A stretch of 64,000 bases of DNA from Pseudomonadota bacterium (lineage in GTDB: Bacteria; Pseudomonadota; Alphaproteobacteria; Rhizobiales; Xanthobacteraceae), in contig CAUJJN010000192.1 in assembly GCA_963204905.1 (NCBI GenBank), positions 40,991 through 104,990 of the forward strand. The letters run 5' to 3'. Each line of letters opens with the position of its first letter. Position 1 is the stretch's first letter. The notes below the pieces were generated by a model. The model was not told the origin of the DNA, ran no database searches, and worked only from the letters and a program-made list of their open reading frames with translations. A program made the position numbers and the translations under genes. Shown here one piece after another: positions 1 through 9,429 of this stretch.

Positions 1-340
1 TCTCGCCGATCTGCTTCTCACCGCAGCGGTCCATCCCGCCGCGGTGGGCCGTTCGTTTGTCGCAGCCGATGATACGACGCTTTCGACGCCAGAGCTCTGG
101 CGGGAAATAGCTGTCCGGCTTGGTCGTCCGTCTCGCATGTTGCCGCTTCCCGTATCATGGCTTCGTGCGGCCGCACGGGTTGCCGGGAAGGCGGATCTTT
201 ACGAGAAGCTGTGTGAATCGCTGGAGGTTGATGCGTCGCGAGCGCGCTCCGTGCTCGATTGGAAACCGCCGGTTGCGACCCGTGAAGCCTTGGACGCGAC
301 GATTGCATGGTATCGATCCGATCAACGAAGGCTGACCTGA
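1..340 (+). CDS. NAD-dependent epimerase/dehydratase, C-terminal fragment (5' end outside window)
   Basis: The reading frame is open from base 2 (no start in the window; the GTG at 44 in the ORF track is internal) to a stop ending at 340. The visible 112 or so residues begin LADLLLTAAVHPAAVG, which resembles the late part of extended short-chain dehydrogenase/epimerases of the nucleotide-sugar type, where a 'dNLADLL' helix precedes the substrate-binding domain. It ends with a typical 'ldWkPp...eal..ti.Wy' tail. The NAD-binding Rossmann half and the YxxxK catalytic pair lie outside the window, so the sugar specificity cannot be read. It would act in the cytoplasm on nucleotide sugars for surface polysaccharide. 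The next gene converges on it, so it is the last gene of its transcription unit. The family call is fairly sure; the exact product is not. Confidence 0.75.
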   Translation, partial: LADLLLTAAVHPAAVGRSFVAADDTTLSTPELWREIAVRLGRPSRMLPLPVSWLRAAARVAGKADLYEKLCESLEVDASRARSVLDWKPPVATREALDATIAWYRSDQRRLT

Positions 341-474
341 CCGACCCCGACGCTTTCGTCAGGAAGAATACCGCTGCCGCGACGAACCGCGCGGTTTTGC
401 GCGACGACCGCTGGGAAAGGAAAAGCCGTCGCGCCTTGTTTCGTTGGCGGATGTCGTTGACCGGGAATTGCCGA

Positions 475-1701
475 CTATCCGCGTTCGTCCGCGATCGCCT
501 TGCCGTCGTTGGGCAGCGAGCCGCCGGCGACCAGGTCTACCTTGCCGCCGAGTTTGGTAACGGCGCGCAGCGTGGCGCCGACGGCTTCGGCGAGGGCGGG
601 TGAGGCGGCTGTGGTTTCGGCCTTCAAGGTCATCACATCTGATTCGCCGTCGCGGCCGACCACCAGCCGCAGGCGCCCCAGTTCTGGATGACGCTTGCCG
701 ATCTCGGCGACCTGCTCGGGCCGCACGAACATGCCTTTCACCTTGGTGGTCTGGTCGGCGCGGCCCATCCAGCCCTTGATACGCAAGTTGGTGTGGCCGG
801 CGGCGCTGGGACCGGGCAGTGCGGCGGTGAGGTCGCCCAGCGCAAGCCTGATCCACGGATGATGCGGATTGAGCGTCGTCACGACGATCTCGCCGACATC
901 GCCTTCCGGCACGGGATCGCCAGTGCCGGGCCGCACGATTTCGAAGATCACGTTTTCGGTGACCACCATGCCGTCGCGCCCGGCGGTTTCGAATGCCACC
1001 AGCCCGAGATCCGCGGTGCCGAACACCTGATAGGCGTCGATGCCGCGGCCCTTGATCTCGGCTTGCAGGGATGGCGGGAACGCCGCGCCGGAAACGATGG
1101 CGCGCTTGATCGAGGAGACATCGCGGCCGGTCTTCTCGGCATTGTCGAGCAGGATTTTCAGGAAGTCCGGCGTGCCGGCATAGGCGACCGGCCGATAAGC
1201 CTCGATCAGTTCGAACTGTTGCTCGGTGTTGCCGGGGCCGGCGGGGATCACGGCGCAGCCCAGCGCCCGCGCGGCGGAATCAAAAATGAAGCCGCCCGGT
1301 GTCAGGTGATAGCTGAAGGTGTTGAGCACCACGTCTCCCGGCCGCAGCCCCGCGGCGAAGATCGCGCGGGCACTCCCCCAGGAATCGGTCTCGGCTGCCT
1401 GCGGTTCGAAAATCGGCCCTGGTGAGGTGAACAGACGCCCGAACGAGCCGAGCGGTGCGCTCACCAGCCCCCCGAACGGCGGAGCAGCCTTGTGGATCGC
1501 TGGCAGGTCGGACTTCCGCAGTACTGGCAGCGCGGCCAGCGCCGCGCGGCTGGTGATGGTGGCAGGGGCGATGCCCTTGAGGCGCTCCGCGTAAGCCGGA
1601 GCCTTCAGTGCCGCGCGCAGCACGTCAGGAAGCCGTGCGAACAGGTCGGCCTCGCGGTCCTGCGGCGTTCGGGTTTCGAGGGCGTCGTAGTGGTCGGCCA
1701 T
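475..1701 (-). CDS. PaaK-like phenylacetate-CoA ligase family protein
   Basis: This 408-residue adenylate-forming protein belongs to the PaaK/coenzyme F390 synthetase group, which activates small (often aromatic) carboxylic acids to CoA thioesters through an acyl-adenylate. Visible landmarks are an early LFTSPGPIFEPQ segment where PaaK proteins carry their Ser/Thr/Gly-rich AMP loop, a YQVFGTADLG motif matching the conserved Y-G-T/S-x-E/D motif, and a late KVKGMFVRPEQVAEI stretch matching the C-terminal hinge. PaaK itself is about 430-440 residues, so this is slightly short. It is the last gene of the minus-strand liv operon, 77 bp after livF, and is probably co-transcribed. Context suggests it activates a compound brought in by that transporter; the substrate is inferred only. 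The AMP loop is weak compared with true PaaK, so activity on phenylacetate should not be assumed. Confidence 0.82.
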   Translation of the reverse strand: MADHYDALETRTPQDREADLFARLPDVLRAALKAPAYAERLKGIAPATITSRAALAALPVLRKSDLPAIHKAAPPFGGLVSAPLGSFGRLFTSPGPIFEPQAAETDSWGSARAIFAAGLRPGDVVLNTFSYHLTPGGFIFDSAARALGCAVIPAGPGNTEQQFELIEAYRPVAYAGTPDFLKILLDNAEKTGRDVSSIKRAIVSGAAFPPSLQAEIKGRGIDAYQVFGTADLGLVAFETAGRDGMVVTENVIFEIVRPGTGDPVPEGDVGEIVVTTLNPHHPWIRLALGDLTAALPGPSAAGHTNLRIKGWMGRADQTTKVKGMFVRPEQVAEIGKRHPELGRLRLVVGRDGESDVMTLKAETTAASPALAEAVGATLRAVTKLGGKVDLVAGGSLPNDGKAIADERG

Positions 1702-1778
1702 GGCGGGGTCCTGTTCATTCGCAACGCGTGTTCGGCTGCCTCTCCCGACAAGGAAAGAGCGGTGTCCTCAATCGAATC

Positions 1779-2615
1779 TCAGAGCCAGCGTTTGCGGCGC
1801 TTGAAACTTTTGAGGTTCTTGAAACTCTTGCGCTGATGCTCGCCGCCGCCGAGGTAGAATTCCTTGACGTCCTCGTTGTCGCGCAACTCATCGGCTGTGC
1901 CGTCGAGCACGACCTTACCCTGTTCCATGATGTAGCCGTGGCTTGCGACCGACAGCGCGGCGCGCGCGTTCTGCTCCACCAGCAGAATGGTGACGCCGAG
2001 ATCGCGGTTGATCTGGCGGATGATGGCGAACACTTCCTTCACCAGTAGCGGCGACAGGCCCATCGAGGGCTCGTCCATCAGGATCATCTTGGGGCGCGCC
2101 ATCATGGCCCGGCCGATCGCCAGCATCTGCTGTTCGCCGCCGGAGAGGTAGCCGGCGAGACCGGTACGTTCCTTGAGGCGCGGGAAATATTTGAAGACCA
2201 TGTCGATATCGGCATTCACCCCACCGTCGCTGCGGGTAAACGCGCCCAGCCGCAGATTCTCCAGCGTGGTCATGTCGGAAATGATGCGCCGACCCTCCAT
2301 CACCTGGAAAATACCCCGGCGGACGATCTGGTCGGGGTCGATCCCGTTGATGCGCTCGCCATTGAACATGATGTCGCCGCGGGTGACTTCGCCTTCCTCG
2401 GTCTTGAGCAGGCCGGAGATCGCCTTGAGCGTCGTCGACTTGCCCGCGCCGTTGGCGCCGAGCAGCGCCACGATCGCGCCCTGCTGCACATCGAGCGACA
2501 GGCCGCGCAGCACAAGGATGACCTTGTCGTAGACAACCTCGATGTTGCGTACCGATAGCAGGGGAGCCGCAGCGGTCGTCGGTGCCTTGCGCGTCAATTC
2601 AGCAGTGTCGGTCAT
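1779..2615 (-). CDS. livF: HAAT-family ABC transporter ATP-binding protein LivF
   Basis: This 278-residue cytoplasmic ATPase belongs to an amino-acid/carboxylate importer of the LivF type. It shows Walker A GANGAGKST (about residue 53), the ABC signature LSGGEQQMLAIGRAM and Walker B MILMDEPSMGLSP, then the H-loop region. The N-terminus is about 20 residues longer than usual LivF (MTDTAELTRKAPTTAAAPLL before the first strand), and the C-terminal tail is basic (KSFKNLKSFKRRKRWL), also longer than usual. It would pair with LivG (8174-9010) to energise the LivH/LivM channel. It lies 178 bp downstream of the binding-protein gene; that gap holds a strong palindrome which could separate expression of the abundant binding protein from the ATPase. 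The family call is firm; the transported substrate is unknown. Confidence 0.95.
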   Translation of the reverse strand: MTDTAELTRKAPTTAAAPLLSVRNIEVVYDKVILVLRGLSLDVQQGAIVALLGANGAGKSTTLKAISGLLKTEEGEVTRGDIMFNGERINGIDPDQIVRRGIFQVMEGRRIISDMTTLENLRLGAFTRSDGGVNADIDMVFKYFPRLKERTGLAGYLSGGEQQMLAIGRAMMARPKMILMDEPSMGLSPLLVKEVFAIIRQINRDLGVTILLVEQNARAALSVASHGYIMEQGKVVLDGTADELRDNEDVKEFYLGGGEHQRKSFKNLKSFKRRKRWL

Positions 2616-2732
2616 GTCGTTGTCCGCAGTGTCGAGGCGTCATGTCGGCGCCTGACCGTTCGAGGAACAGCGTTCTGAAGGATGCCGACGTGTCGGCATC
2701 CACGGTTCTTGCAGTTAGCGGCGAGACGTGGG

Positions 2733-2778
2733 TGGCCGGGCGTGGGCGTGAAAACGTGTCCCACGCGTTGCCCGGCCA
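2733..2778. repeat. Nested intercistronic palindrome between binding protein and livF
   Basis: TGGCCGGGC at 2733-2741 is perfectly complementary to GCCCGGCCA at 2770-2778, and inside it GTGGG (2742-2746) pairs with CCCAC (2760-2764). The structure lies within the operon, after the binding-protein stop and before livF, and has no T-run on the minus strand. It therefore looks like an mRNA-stabilising or processing hairpin rather than a terminator. The GGCCGGGC...GCCCGGCCATGACG sequence resembles the other intergenic repeats listed in this window. Confidence 0.75.
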
Positions 2779-2793
2779 TGACGCCTCATCGTC

Positions 2794-4074
2794 TTACCAG
2801 CCGAGCCATTCCGCCTTGCGCGGGAGCTCGATGGTCTTGACCTTCTCGAGCTTGATGGTGCCCTTCTTTATCAGGTCGTTGAGATCACCGTCGGTCGCGC
2901 CCGACACCTTGGTGCGATACAGATCGACGGTTAGCGTACCGCGATGGTCGGTGTCGGTCCAAGTCGACGGGTTGCAGACGCCTTCCAATCCAGCCGGCAC
3001 CCAGCCCTTCTTCTGGTAAAAGGCCTTCTTGACGTTCTCGCCGGTGACGCCGCCGTTCTTCGCGGCCCATTCCAGCGCTTCCTTCATGTACATGGCGCTG
3101 CAAACGCCGGCGATGTAATGCACCGGGCGATAGGCGGCGCCACTGGCGTCGGAGATCTTGGAAATCTCCATCACGGTCTTCATGCCGGGTGCGTTGGCGC
3201 CCCAGGCCACGGGGGTGCGGAGCGGGAACACGACGCCGTCAGCGGCATCGCCAGCGGTCTTGGCGGCGTTTTCGTCCATGCCCCAGACGTTGCCGAGGAA
3301 TTGGACATCGACGCCGGCCGTCTTGCAGGCTTTGATGACAGAGATGTTGGAAGCGGCGGTATTGCCAAGATAGGCGTAGTTGGCGCCAGAGCTCTTGAGG
3401 CTCAGGCACTGCGCGCTGTAGTCGCCGGGGCTCAGCGCGAACACCAGCGGCGGCAGCACCTCGAAGCCGAGTTCCTTGGCCAGTGCTTCACCTGCGGCCT
3501 TGGGCGCGTTCGGATAGGGGTGGTTGGCGCCCATGTGGACGAACTTCGGCGCGCCCGACTTGCCCTTGGCTTTCCAGTCCTCCGCCGCCCAGGTCAGTTC
3601 GGCGCGCAGCGCATCGGAGTAGCTCGGGCCGTAGAAGAAGTTGTAGGGCGCAGCCTTCGACTTGCCGGCCGCGCCGGTGGGGTCGGTCAGTTGGCCCGCG
3701 TAGGACGCCGACAGGAACGGGATCTTGTCCTGGGCGACGAAGCCGGTCAGCGCCTCGGTGTCGGCGGTGCCCCAGCCCATGATTGCCGACACCTTGTCGG
3801 AGCCGGTCCACTTCTTGTACTGCGCGATAGCGCGTGGCACCTGATAGCCATAGTCGACGGTTTCGATGTCGACCTTGGTGCCGTTGATGCCGCCGTTCTT
3901 GTTTATCCAGGCGAAGGTGTCGGCCACAGCCTGGCCATACGGCGTGCCGACATCGGACGTGCCGCCGGAGTAGTCGGCGAGGTGGCCGATCTTGATCGAC
4001 GATTGCGCCAGTGCGCCGCTGGCGCCGAGCACGACCGCGAGCGCGGCGCTGCCGAGCAGGGTGGTGATTTTCAT
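2794..4074 (-). CDS. HAAT-family ABC transporter substrate-binding protein
   Basis: This 426-residue periplasmic binding protein has the type-1 Leu/Ile/Val fold. The N-terminus is a classical Sec signal (MKITTLLGSAALAVVLGASGA, with cleavage likely after ALA-Q). The mature start SSIKIGHLADYSGGTSDVG matches the 'ikIG...plsG' beginning of LivK-type receptors. It delivers the ligand to LivH/LivM. At 426 residues it is longer than amino-acid-binding LivK (about 370) and resembles receptors encoded next to acyl-CoA synthetases, which often take aromatic or other organic acids; that ligand guess is inference. It is the fifth gene of the operon, 53 bp after livM. A GGAGGA Shine-Dalgarno sequence sits just before the ATG (seen as tcctcc at 4080-4085 on the plus strand), consistent with high expression. 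Confidence 0.93.
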   Translation of the reverse strand: MKITTLLGSAALAVVLGASGALAQSSIKIGHLADYSGGTSDVGTPYGQAVADTFAWINKNGGINGTKVDIETVDYGYQVPRAIAQYKKWTGSDKVSAIMGWGTADTEALTGFVAQDKIPFLSASYAGQLTDPTGAAGKSKAAPYNFFYGPSYSDALRAELTWAAEDWKAKGKSGAPKFVHMGANHPYPNAPKAAGEALAKELGFEVLPPLVFALSPGDYSAQCLSLKSSGANYAYLGNTAASNISVIKACKTAGVDVQFLGNVWGMDENAAKTAGDAADGVVFPLRTPVAWGANAPGMKTVMEISKISDASGAAYRPVHYIAGVCSAMYMKEALEWAAKNGGVTGENVKKAFYQKKGWVPAGLEGVCNPSTWTDTDHRGTLTVDLYRTKVSGATDGDLNDLIKKGTIKLEKVKTIELPRKAEWLGW

Positions 4075-4127
4075 GGGTCTTCCTCCTGTTGATTTATGCG
4101 GTGGTCTGATCGTCGCCCGCTCGAGCC

Positions 4128-5198
4128 TTAATGCGAGAACGGGTAGAACTTCCAGTAAGCTTTGATCTGATGCCAGCGGTGCGCAAGTCCGTCAGGTTCG
4201 AACACCAGGAAGGCAATGATGATGGCGCCGATGGCAATCTCGCGCAGGAATGTGATGTTGTTCTTCAGGCCCAGCGTCTGGTCGATCAGCCCGCCGCGCA
4301 GAGCCGCACTGAGCCACTCCATGACTTCGGGGAGCAGGACGACGAAGGCGGTCCCCATCAGGGTGCCCATGACAGAGCCCAGTCCGCCGATAATGACCAT
4401 GGCGAGGAAAAGGATCGAACGTTCGATGCCGAATCCTTCATAGGAGACCACGAGCTGGTAATGCGCGTACAGCGCGCCGCCGATGCCCGCGAAGAAGGCC
4501 GCGATGCCGAATGACAGCGTGCGATACTTGGTCAGGTTGATGCCCATGATCTCGGCTGAGAGATAATGGTCACGCACCGCGATCAGCGCGCGGCCGTCGC
4601 GCGAGCGCATCAAGTTGGTCACCAGCAGGAATGAGATCACGACATAGGCCAGCACCACATAGAAATACTGATGGTCGCCCCTCACGGCGTAGCCGAAAAT
4701 CGAGAACGGTTCCGCGGACGCTGGCACCGAGCCGCCAGAAAACCATTCGGCGCGGGCGAAGAAGTCGAGAAGAATGTACTGCGCGGCGAGTGTCGCGATC
4801 GCGAGATACAGCCCCTTCAGGCGCGCTGCGGGCAGGCCGAAAACCAACCCGACGATCGCGGTGATGAAGCCGGACAGCGGAATGGCGAAGAACGTCGGCA
4901 CCGACAGCTTGCTCGAAAGATAGGCAGAGGTGAAAGCGCCGAACAGGAAGAACGCGGCGTGGCCGATGGAGATCTGGCCGGTGAAGCCCAGCAACACATT
5001 AAGGCCCAGCGCTGCGATGCCGTAGATGCCGATCGCGATCAGCATGCTCATCCAGTAGTCGCCGAGCACGAGCGGCGCGCAGGCGGCGAGCAATATGCCG
5101 GCGATGGCGAAATTCCGGCTCGTCACCGTCGGGAAAATGGTGGTGTCCGCCGCGTAGGAAGTGCGGAAATCACCAGCGGGGATCATTGAATTGGCCAT
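4128..5198 (-). CDS. livM: HAAT-family ABC transporter permease LivM
   Basis: This 356-residue inner-membrane permease has about nine to ten hydrophobic segments. The family hallmark GLNVLLGFTGQISIGHAAFF (about residues 63-82) is present, as is the EAA-like cytoplasmic loop around RSRDGRALIAVRDHYLSAE (about 213-231), which contacts the ATPases. It forms the translocation channel with LivH. The start ATG at 5198 lies 6 bp after the livH stop, so the two are translationally coupled. The polar N-terminal leader (MANSMIPAGDFRTSYAADTT) is longer than in E. coli LivM-type permease cores. It belongs to the minus-strand operon 9010-475. Confidence 0.94.
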   Translation of the reverse strand: MANSMIPAGDFRTSYAADTTIFPTVTSRNFAIAGILLAACAPLVLGDYWMSMLIAIGIYGIAALGLNVLLGFTGQISIGHAAFFLFGAFTSAYLSSKLSVPTFFAIPLSGFITAIVGLVFGLPAARLKGLYLAIATLAAQYILLDFFARAEWFSGGSVPASAEPFSIFGYAVRGDHQYFYVVLAYVVISFLLVTNLMRSRDGRALIAVRDHYLSAEIMGINLTKYRTLSFGIAAFFAGIGGALYAHYQLVVSYEGFGIERSILFLAMVIIGGLGSVMGTLMGTAFVVLLPEVMEWLSAALRGGLIDQTLGLKNNITFLREIAIGAIIIAFLVFEPDGLAHRWHQIKAYWKFYPFSH

Positions 5199-5204
5199 GT
5201 TGTA

Positions 5205-6098
5205 TTATACCCGCTCGATGTCCTTGGTGCCGAACAGTCCGTAAGGCTTGATCATCAGAATGATGATCAGCACGTAGAACGGCGCGACCTCGTAGAGATT
5301 GCCCCAGTGCAGATACTGGCCATCCACGAACTGCGCGAAGTTTTCCAGAAGGCCGATGATGATGCCGCCGAGCACAGCGCCGGCGATAGAATCGAGGCCG
5401 CCCAGAATGACGGCCGGAAACACCTTGATGCCGTAGATCGACAGGCCCGACGACACGCCGTTGACCACCGCGACCACGACGCCCGCGACCGCCGACACGG
5501 TTGCCGAGATCGCCCATGACATCGCGAACACGTTTTTCACGGAAATGCCGAGCGACTGTGCCACCTGCTGGTTGAAGGCCGTAGCGCGCATGGCGAGGCC
5601 ATGTTTGGAAACCTGGAAGAACCATGCCATCGCCGCCATCATCGCCAGCGACACGACCAGACTCATGACGTAGACGGTCTGGATCGACAGGCCAAGGAAA
5701 CTGACCGACTGGCTGGTGAAGATCGGCGGGAACGGCTGCGGATTGACGCCGAAGATCCACTTCATTGCCGCTTGCAGGACTGTCGAGAGAGCGATCGTCA
5801 CCATGATCACCGAGATGATCGGCTCGCCGATCATCGGCCGCAGGAACACCATCTGGATCAGGATGCCGAAGACGAACATGAAGATCATGGTGATCGGCAT
5901 CGCCGCGTAGAATGGCACCTGATACTTGACCATCAGCGCCCAGCACACCCAGGCGCCGACCAGCAACAGTTCGCCCTGCGCGAAGTTGACGACCTGCGTT
6001 GCCTTGTAGATCAGCACGAACGACATCGCGACCACGCCATACAGCGTGCCGACCACGAGGCCGTTGACCAGAAGCTGGATCAGGAGTTGCGTGTTCAT
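5205..6098 (-). CDS. livH: HAAT-family ABC transporter permease LivH
   Basis: This is a 297-residue inner-membrane permease. The start is placed at the ATG at 6098 (MNTQLLIQLLVNGLVVGTLY), which begins the first transmembrane helix; the ORF-track start at 6152 only adds a hydrophilic tail read from an intergenic repeat. Family landmarks are the 'ng...G.lYgvvA' start, NFAQGELLLVGA (about residues 40-51), and the coupling loop TAFNQQVAQSLGISVKNVFA. With LivM it makes the membrane channel. It follows the acyl-CoA synthetase gene by about 135 bp, and that gap is filled by a palindromic repeat. Confidence 0.94.
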   Translation of the reverse strand: MNTQLLIQLLVNGLVVGTLYGVVAMSFVLIYKATQVVNFAQGELLLVGAWVCWALMVKYQVPFYAAMPITMIFMFVFGILIQMVFLRPMIGEPIISVIMVTIALSTVLQAAMKWIFGVNPQPFPPIFTSQSVSFLGLSIQTVYVMSLVVSLAMMAAMAWFFQVSKHGLAMRATAFNQQVAQSLGISVKNVFAMSWAISATVSAVAGVVVAVVNGVSSGLSIYGIKVFPAVILGGLDSIAGAVLGGIIIGLLENFAQFVDGQYLHWGNLYEVAPFYVLIIILMIKPYGLFGTKDIERV

Positions 6099-6122
6099 GA
6101 TACGTATCTCGTCGCGAATTTC

Positions 6123-6215
6123 GTCATGGCCGCGCTTGCCCCGGCCATCCACGCCTTAACAAGGCGATGGGAGGAAAGACGTGGATACCCGCGACAAGCG
6201 CGGGCATGACGGCGT
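6123..6215. repeat. Dispersed palindromic intergenic repeat (copy 1)
   Basis: The interval between the acyl-CoA synthetase stop and livH contains GTCATGGCCGCGCTTG, then CCGGCCATCCACG, and further on GTGGATACCCGCGACAAGCG followed by CGGGCATGACGG. The two ends are imperfect inverted copies of one motif (GTCATG...CATCCACG / CGTGGAT...GGCATGAC). The same pattern recurs at 15893-15982, 27760-27840 and 41881-41968. It lies inside a transcribed operon. Confidence 0.75.
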
Positions 6216-6233
6216 GTGGCTGGTACCGGCAAG

Positions 6234-8173
6234 TCACTCCGCCGCCTCCCTCATCGCGCTGCGCACCAGGTCGATCACCTTGAGCGTCGTGCGGATGCGT
6301 TGCGTGGTGCCGTCCTGGAAGCGAATTACAGTATCGACCTTGATCTCGCTTTGACCGCCGTAGATGCCGTTGATGATGTCGGCGTATTTCTCGTTGATGA
6401 CGTTGCGACGCACTTTCCGGGTACGGGTCAGTTCGCCGTCGTCGGCGTCGAGTTCCTTGTACAGCAGCAGGAATTTCGAGATGCGCTGCGCCGGCGGCAG
6501 CGTGGCGTTCACGGCTTCGACTTCCCTGTGCAGCAGTTTGTAGACCTCTGGCCGCGACGACAGGTCGGTGTAAGTCGTGAACGCGATGCGGTTCTTCTCC
6601 GCCCACTTCGAGACGATCGAATAGCGGATGCAGATTATCGCGGCGAGGTTTTCGCGGCCGTCACCGAGCACGACGGCTTCGGCGACATACGGCGAGAACT
6701 TTAGCTTGTTCTCAATGTACTGCGGCGAAAAGCGGTCGCCGCCGAGCGTCTGCGCCATGTCCTTGATGCGGTCGATGACGACGAGTTCGCGATTGCCGTT
6801 GAAATAGCCGGCGTCGCCCGACCGCATCCAGCCATTGTCCATGTCGGCGACGGAGGCTTCCGGATTTTTGTAGTAGCCGAGGAACATGTTGGGATGGCGG
6901 ACGAGGATTTCGCCGACGCCGTTGGCGTCCGCATTCTCGATCCGCAATTCGATGTCGTCGGCCATTGCGACGCCGGTGGTGTCGGGATCGACGCTGGTCT
7001 CGCGGTGCAGCGTATAGGCGCCAAGCGTTTCGGTCTGGCCGTAGAGCGTGCGCAGCGGCACGCCCATGGCGCGGAAGAACTTGAAGGTATCTGGGCCGAG
7101 CGCCGCGCCGCCGGTGGCGGCCGACGCCAATCGCGAAAAGCCGAGCCGGTCGCGCAGTGCGCGGAACAACAGTCCGTCCGCGACAGCGGAGTGTTTGCCT
7201 TGCTCCAGCGCGGCAAGACCGGTCTTCATGCCGATATCGTAGAGCTTCTGCTTCAGCGGCGAGGCATCCATCACCCGTGCGCGCACGTCGGCGGCGAGCG
7301 ATTCCCAGACGCGCGGCGCGAAAAGCACAAAAGTCGGCGCGATCTCGCGGAAATCGTTCATCATCGTCTCGGGTTCTTCGACGAAGTTGATCTTCATCCG
7401 CGACAGAAGCCCCATCCCCAGCGCGTAGATCTGCTCCATGATCCATGGCAGCGGTAGCACCGAGACGTATTCGTCGTCAGGCCCCTTGGGGTCAAAAGTG
7501 AGATAGGTGGCGCAGTGGCGCAGCACCGATCCGCCCGATAGCATCGCCAGTTTCGGATTGGCGGTGGTGCCCGAGGTGGTGCAGAGGATCGCCGTGGTGT
7601 CGGCGTCGGTGGTGTCCACCAGCCTGTCGTAGAGGTCCGGCTCGCGCGCGGCGCGGGCGCGGCCCATCTCGGCGAGTTTGTCGGCGGTCATCAATCGCGC
7701 ATCGTCGTATTTCCGCATCCCGCGTGGATCGGAATAGACGATGTGACGGATGCTCGGCACCCGGTCGCCGAGGCTCAGCAGCTTGTCGATCTGCTCTTCG
7801 TCCTCGGCGAATACGACCTTGGCTTCGCCGTAGCTGATGAGGTAGGCGGCTTCGTCTTCCAGCACGTCGCGATAGAGCCCGAGGCTGAAGCCGCCGATGG
7901 CGTGGGCGGCGATCTCGGCGGCGACCCAATCAGGCCGGTTGTCGCCGATGATGCCCACCACGTCGTCCTTGCCGAGACCGAGTTCGATCAGTCCAAGCGC
8001 GAAATCACGGGTGCGCGCGTGATACTGATCCCAGGTGAAAGGCTTCCAAAGTCCAAAATCCTTCTCGCGCAGCGCCACCTCGCCGCCGTGCTCGCGGGCG
8101 TTGAGCCGCAGCATCTTCGGGAACGTCGGTGCCTGCGCAGTGCGGGCGTGATAGTCGAACGCTGGTCGTCGGC

Positions 8174-8177
<4 letters not shown>
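6234..8177 (-). CDS. AMP-dependent long-chain acyl-CoA synthetase family protein
   Basis: This 647-residue ANL-superfamily ligase converts a carboxylic acid, ATP and CoA to an acyl-CoA. Motifs seen are the AMP-binding loop TTSGTTANPKLAM (about residues 202-214), YGQTETLGAYT (A5 motif, about 385-395), the ATP-ribose motif SGDAGYFNGN, and the hinge DRIKDMAQTLGGDRFSPQYI. The length and architecture match bacterial long-chain (FadD15/FAA1-like) synthetases, yet these are often found inside liv operons of Bradyrhizobiaceae. The start ATG overlaps the livG stop by 4 bp (ATGA), so it is translationally coupled to the transporter. The inferred role is to trap the imported acid as a CoA ester. The real substrate (fatty, aromatic or other) cannot be read from sequence. 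Confidence 0.92.
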
Positions 8178-9010
<833 letters not shown>

Positions 9011-9429
9011 TCCCCTCCCTCGCTCGGCGTCTTCGACGCTCTTGTGGGTCTTGCCCAGGATATTTCCGCGCCCGGCGCCGGTGATAAGCGCTCAAGTCGC
9101 TGATCTTGCCCGCAAACCGGCGGGTCGCCAAGTGCGGGTCGCCAAGTGCGGGTCCCCAAGTACGGGTCCCCAAGTGAAGCGCGACCGCCGCGGAACGATA
9201 TTGCGAGTTGTCGCATCAAATCGGCCGCACTAAAGTACAACCTTCGTCGCGTGTCTTGTCGTTGTTTCGTTCCGCCAGCCATCTTGTCTCCAAATGGCCG
9301 CCTCACGATTGTCTCGATGCTTACGGTAAAGCCGATCCTCCGAATGTCTTGCCTCCGACATTTCCGGCGGCAATGTGAACAATTGACCGTTGCGGCGAGC
9401 AGTCGCGGTAAAATCGCGTCGCCCCGATC
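9011..9429. other. Divergent promoter region between livG operon and Crp/Fnr regulator
   Basis: This 419-bp non-coding stretch separates two divergently transcribed units. It contains a four-unit 14-bp tandem repeat (9122-9177, listed separately). A TGTGA half-site occurs at 9374-9378, about 52 bp before the regulator ATG, but its second half (expected TCACA) is not present. No ORF with coding character was recognised. Promoters for both units must lie here; I could not identify convincing -35/-10 boxes. Confidence 0.6.
9122..9177. repeat. Four tandem copies of a 14-bp unit (GGGTCGCCAAGTGC)
   Basis: Units at 9122-9135 and 9136-9149 are identical (GGGTCGCCAAGTGC). The third, 9150-9163, is GGGTCCCCAAGTAC, and the fourth, 9164-9177, starts GGGTCCCCAAGTG and then diverges. 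The array lies about 110 bp upstream of livG. A 14-bp period is not an exact number of helical turns. It may be a slippage-generated array or a cluster of protein-binding sites. Confidence 0.9.

Noticed and set aside
2944-4092. 382-residue plus-strand ORF opposite the binding-protein gene
   Set aside because: It is antisense to a gene with signal peptide and receptor motifs; no recognisable domain.
9374-9389. Crp-type operator TGTGA-N6-TCACA before the Crp/Fnr regulator
   Set aside because: Only the left half-site is present; the right half reads GACCG. Not called as a site.
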